Origin: 2-01-FULL-39-10-A sp964525395
Lineage (GTDB): Bacteria; Patescibacteriota; Microgenomatia; Levybacterales; UBA12049
DNA length: 31,398 nt
Direction of reading: 5' to 3'
Assembly: GCA_964525395.1 (NCBI GenBank)
Contig: CAZGGU010000007.1
Coordinates: 1-31,398, forward strand
In this document: positions 30,787 to 31,398 of the stretch, piece after piece
How positions within the stretch are numbered: position 1 is the stretch's first letter
How the letters are laid out: each line of letters opens with the position of its first letter
The notes under the pieces: generated by a model
The model's input: only the letters and a program-made list of their open reading frames with translations
Told to the model about the DNA's origin: nothing
Databases searched by the model: none
Translations under genes and position numbers: made by a program

Positions 30787-30815
30787 AGTATTAAGGATAT
30801 GGAAATAAATGTCAA
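30787..30815 (-). promoter_or_regulatory. Candidate promoter of the 72-residue membrane gene
   Basis: TTGACA (30815-30810) with AATACT at 17 bases or TAATAC at 16 bases. The TGA of TTGACA is the stop codon of the upstream HD-domain gene. Predicted leader of about 20 bases, without a Shine-Dalgarno site. Confidence 0.5.
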
Positions 30816-31381
30816 AGATTAAGTTCTACTGAAATTCCCTGCATGGCGGAAAGTGCGATTCCTATAAATTCTCCCAGGGGAATTCCCAACCTACTTTCAC
30901 ACATTTTTATTTGATCTCGGTTGGCACCTTTAGCGAAATTTGGATCATTAAAGCGATTCATAATGAAGTTAACATCTACTGAAGCCAATTTTTTATCAGG
31001 ATGAATAAGAGCGGCTGCTATTATAAGTCCGGAAAGCTCATCGCAACAGTAAATAGACCAGTCCATTAAGGTGTGTGGTTCTACTTTATTATAGTTATAA
31101 TTATGCGCCTTGATAGCATACATCACATCCTGATCCAGCTTGTCTCCTACTTTTTCCTGAGTAACTAACGCATGTTTTTCAGGAGTGTCTTTAGTGAGTT
31201 CATAATCCAAGTCATGTAAAAGTCCTGTTGTCCCCCATTTATTTATAGTGACTTCGTCAGCTGAAGGATTGAGATGGACGCATAAAGCCTTCATGATCGC
31301 CTCACATGCTAGACTATGCTTAATTAGATTGGGATTTTTAATATAGTTATTTACTTCTTCAAAAGCATCAGCTCGCAACAT
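30812..31381 (-). CDS. HD-domain protein (predicted phosphohydrolase)
   Basis: The 189-residue protein fits an HD-superfamily metal phosphohydrolase: H22 in KHSLACEAIMKAL, the doublet H56-D57 in LLHDLDYE, and a further histidine in AIKAHNYN, with later Asp in MDWSIYCCDELSG. The arrangement H...HD...H...D covers the metal ligands. Substrates of such small HD proteins (nucleotides or cyclic nucleotides) are not predictable. The start at 31381 lies exactly six bases after TACAAT. Its TGA stop forms part of the -35 of the next gene. Its -35 would be outside the window. Confidence 0.85.
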   Translation of the reverse strand: MLRADAFEEVNNYIKNPNLIKHSLACEAIMKALCVHLNPSADEVTINKWGTTGLLHDLDYELTKDTPEKHALVTQEKVGDKLDQDVMYAIKAHNYNYNKVEPHTLMDWSIYCCDELSGLIIAAALIHPDKKLASVDVNFIMNRFNDPNFAKGANRDQIKMCESRLGIPLGEFIGIALSAMQGISVELNL

Positions 31382-31387
31382 ATAAAT

Positions 31388-31396
31388 ATTGTAGCA
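31388..31396 (-). promoter_or_regulatory. Extended -10 promoter of the HD-domain gene
   Basis: TGCTACAAT, then six bases, ATG at 31381. The -35 region falls beyond the window edge. Confidence 0.6.
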
Positions 31397-31398
31397 AA

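Noticed and set aside
1..31398. Reassigned UGA codon (Gly), as in some Patescibacteria lineages
   Set aside because: Several conserved genes end in TGA at the expected length, and none of the conserved proteins has an in-frame TGA at a glycine position.
1..31398. CRISPR array, tRNA or rRNA genes, insertion sequences
   Set aside because: No regular direct repeats, no transposase frames and no tRNA-like segments were seen in the gaps, which are mostly under 60 bases.

Overview
The window is a dense, low-GC bacterial chromosomal segment, almost wall to wall with genes. No stretch over 300 bases lacks a gene, and I see no rRNA, tRNA, CRISPR array, insertion sequence or phage. The gene content suggests a member of the Candidate Phyla Radiation (Patescibacteria), perhaps Microgenomates-like. 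The signs are a type IV pilus locus with inner-membrane parts but no secretin (pilQ) or pilP, reduced aminoacyl-tRNA synthetases (ThrRS without editing domains, PheT without its tRNA-binding domain), a Gre factor without its C-terminal domain, and very compact junctions. UGA is an ordinary stop here. The taxon is inference; the gene calls rest on motifs.

Layout. 1-614 (-): DNA polymerase III delta-prime-like clamp-loader subunit, cut by the window edge. 685-11190 (+): type IV pilus block: pilB, pilT, pilC; a probable major pilin; pilD; a set of minor pilins; pilM, pilN, pilO. 11187-12321 (-): trmD, a KH-domain protein and rpsP. 12355-13863 (-): a secreted sulfatase, unexpected among housekeeping genes. 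13909-15132 (-): rnc, nusB, rpmF. 15176-15964 (-): histidine phosphatase. 16003-19300 (-): recG, a new 34-residue membrane micro-ORF, and tyrS. 19354-21636 (+): class A penicillin-binding protein. 21637-25056 (-): pheT, Nudix hydrolase, pheS. 25092-26310 (-): PIG-L deacetylase and ppa. 26348-28145 (-): three unrecognised small proteins, a possible attenuator RNA, a short Gre factor and maf. 28187-30498 (-): rplT, rpmI, infC, thrS. 30542-31381 (-): small membrane protein and an HD-domain protein.

The main unusual signal is in how expression starts. At nearly every gene that begins a transcript, a -10 hexamer lies just before the start codon. In twelve cases exactly six bases separate it from the ATG, which would put transcription start on the A of the ATG. 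These would be leaderless mRNAs without Shine-Dalgarno sites. Genes inside operons start by tight stop/start coupling (TAATATG, TAATG, ATGA). Stop codons are often built into the next promoter, for example TGA inside TTGACA. The only two strong Shine-Dalgarno sites I found, and the only clear intrinsic terminator, lie together at 26.55-26.69 kb. There a leaderless 17-codon ORF, mutually exclusive hairpins and a terminator resemble a transcription attenuator.

The genes together cover core information processing (replication, translation, rRNA processing, tRNA modification and charging, recombination), wall synthesis, and a surface appendage probably used for attachment or DNA uptake.
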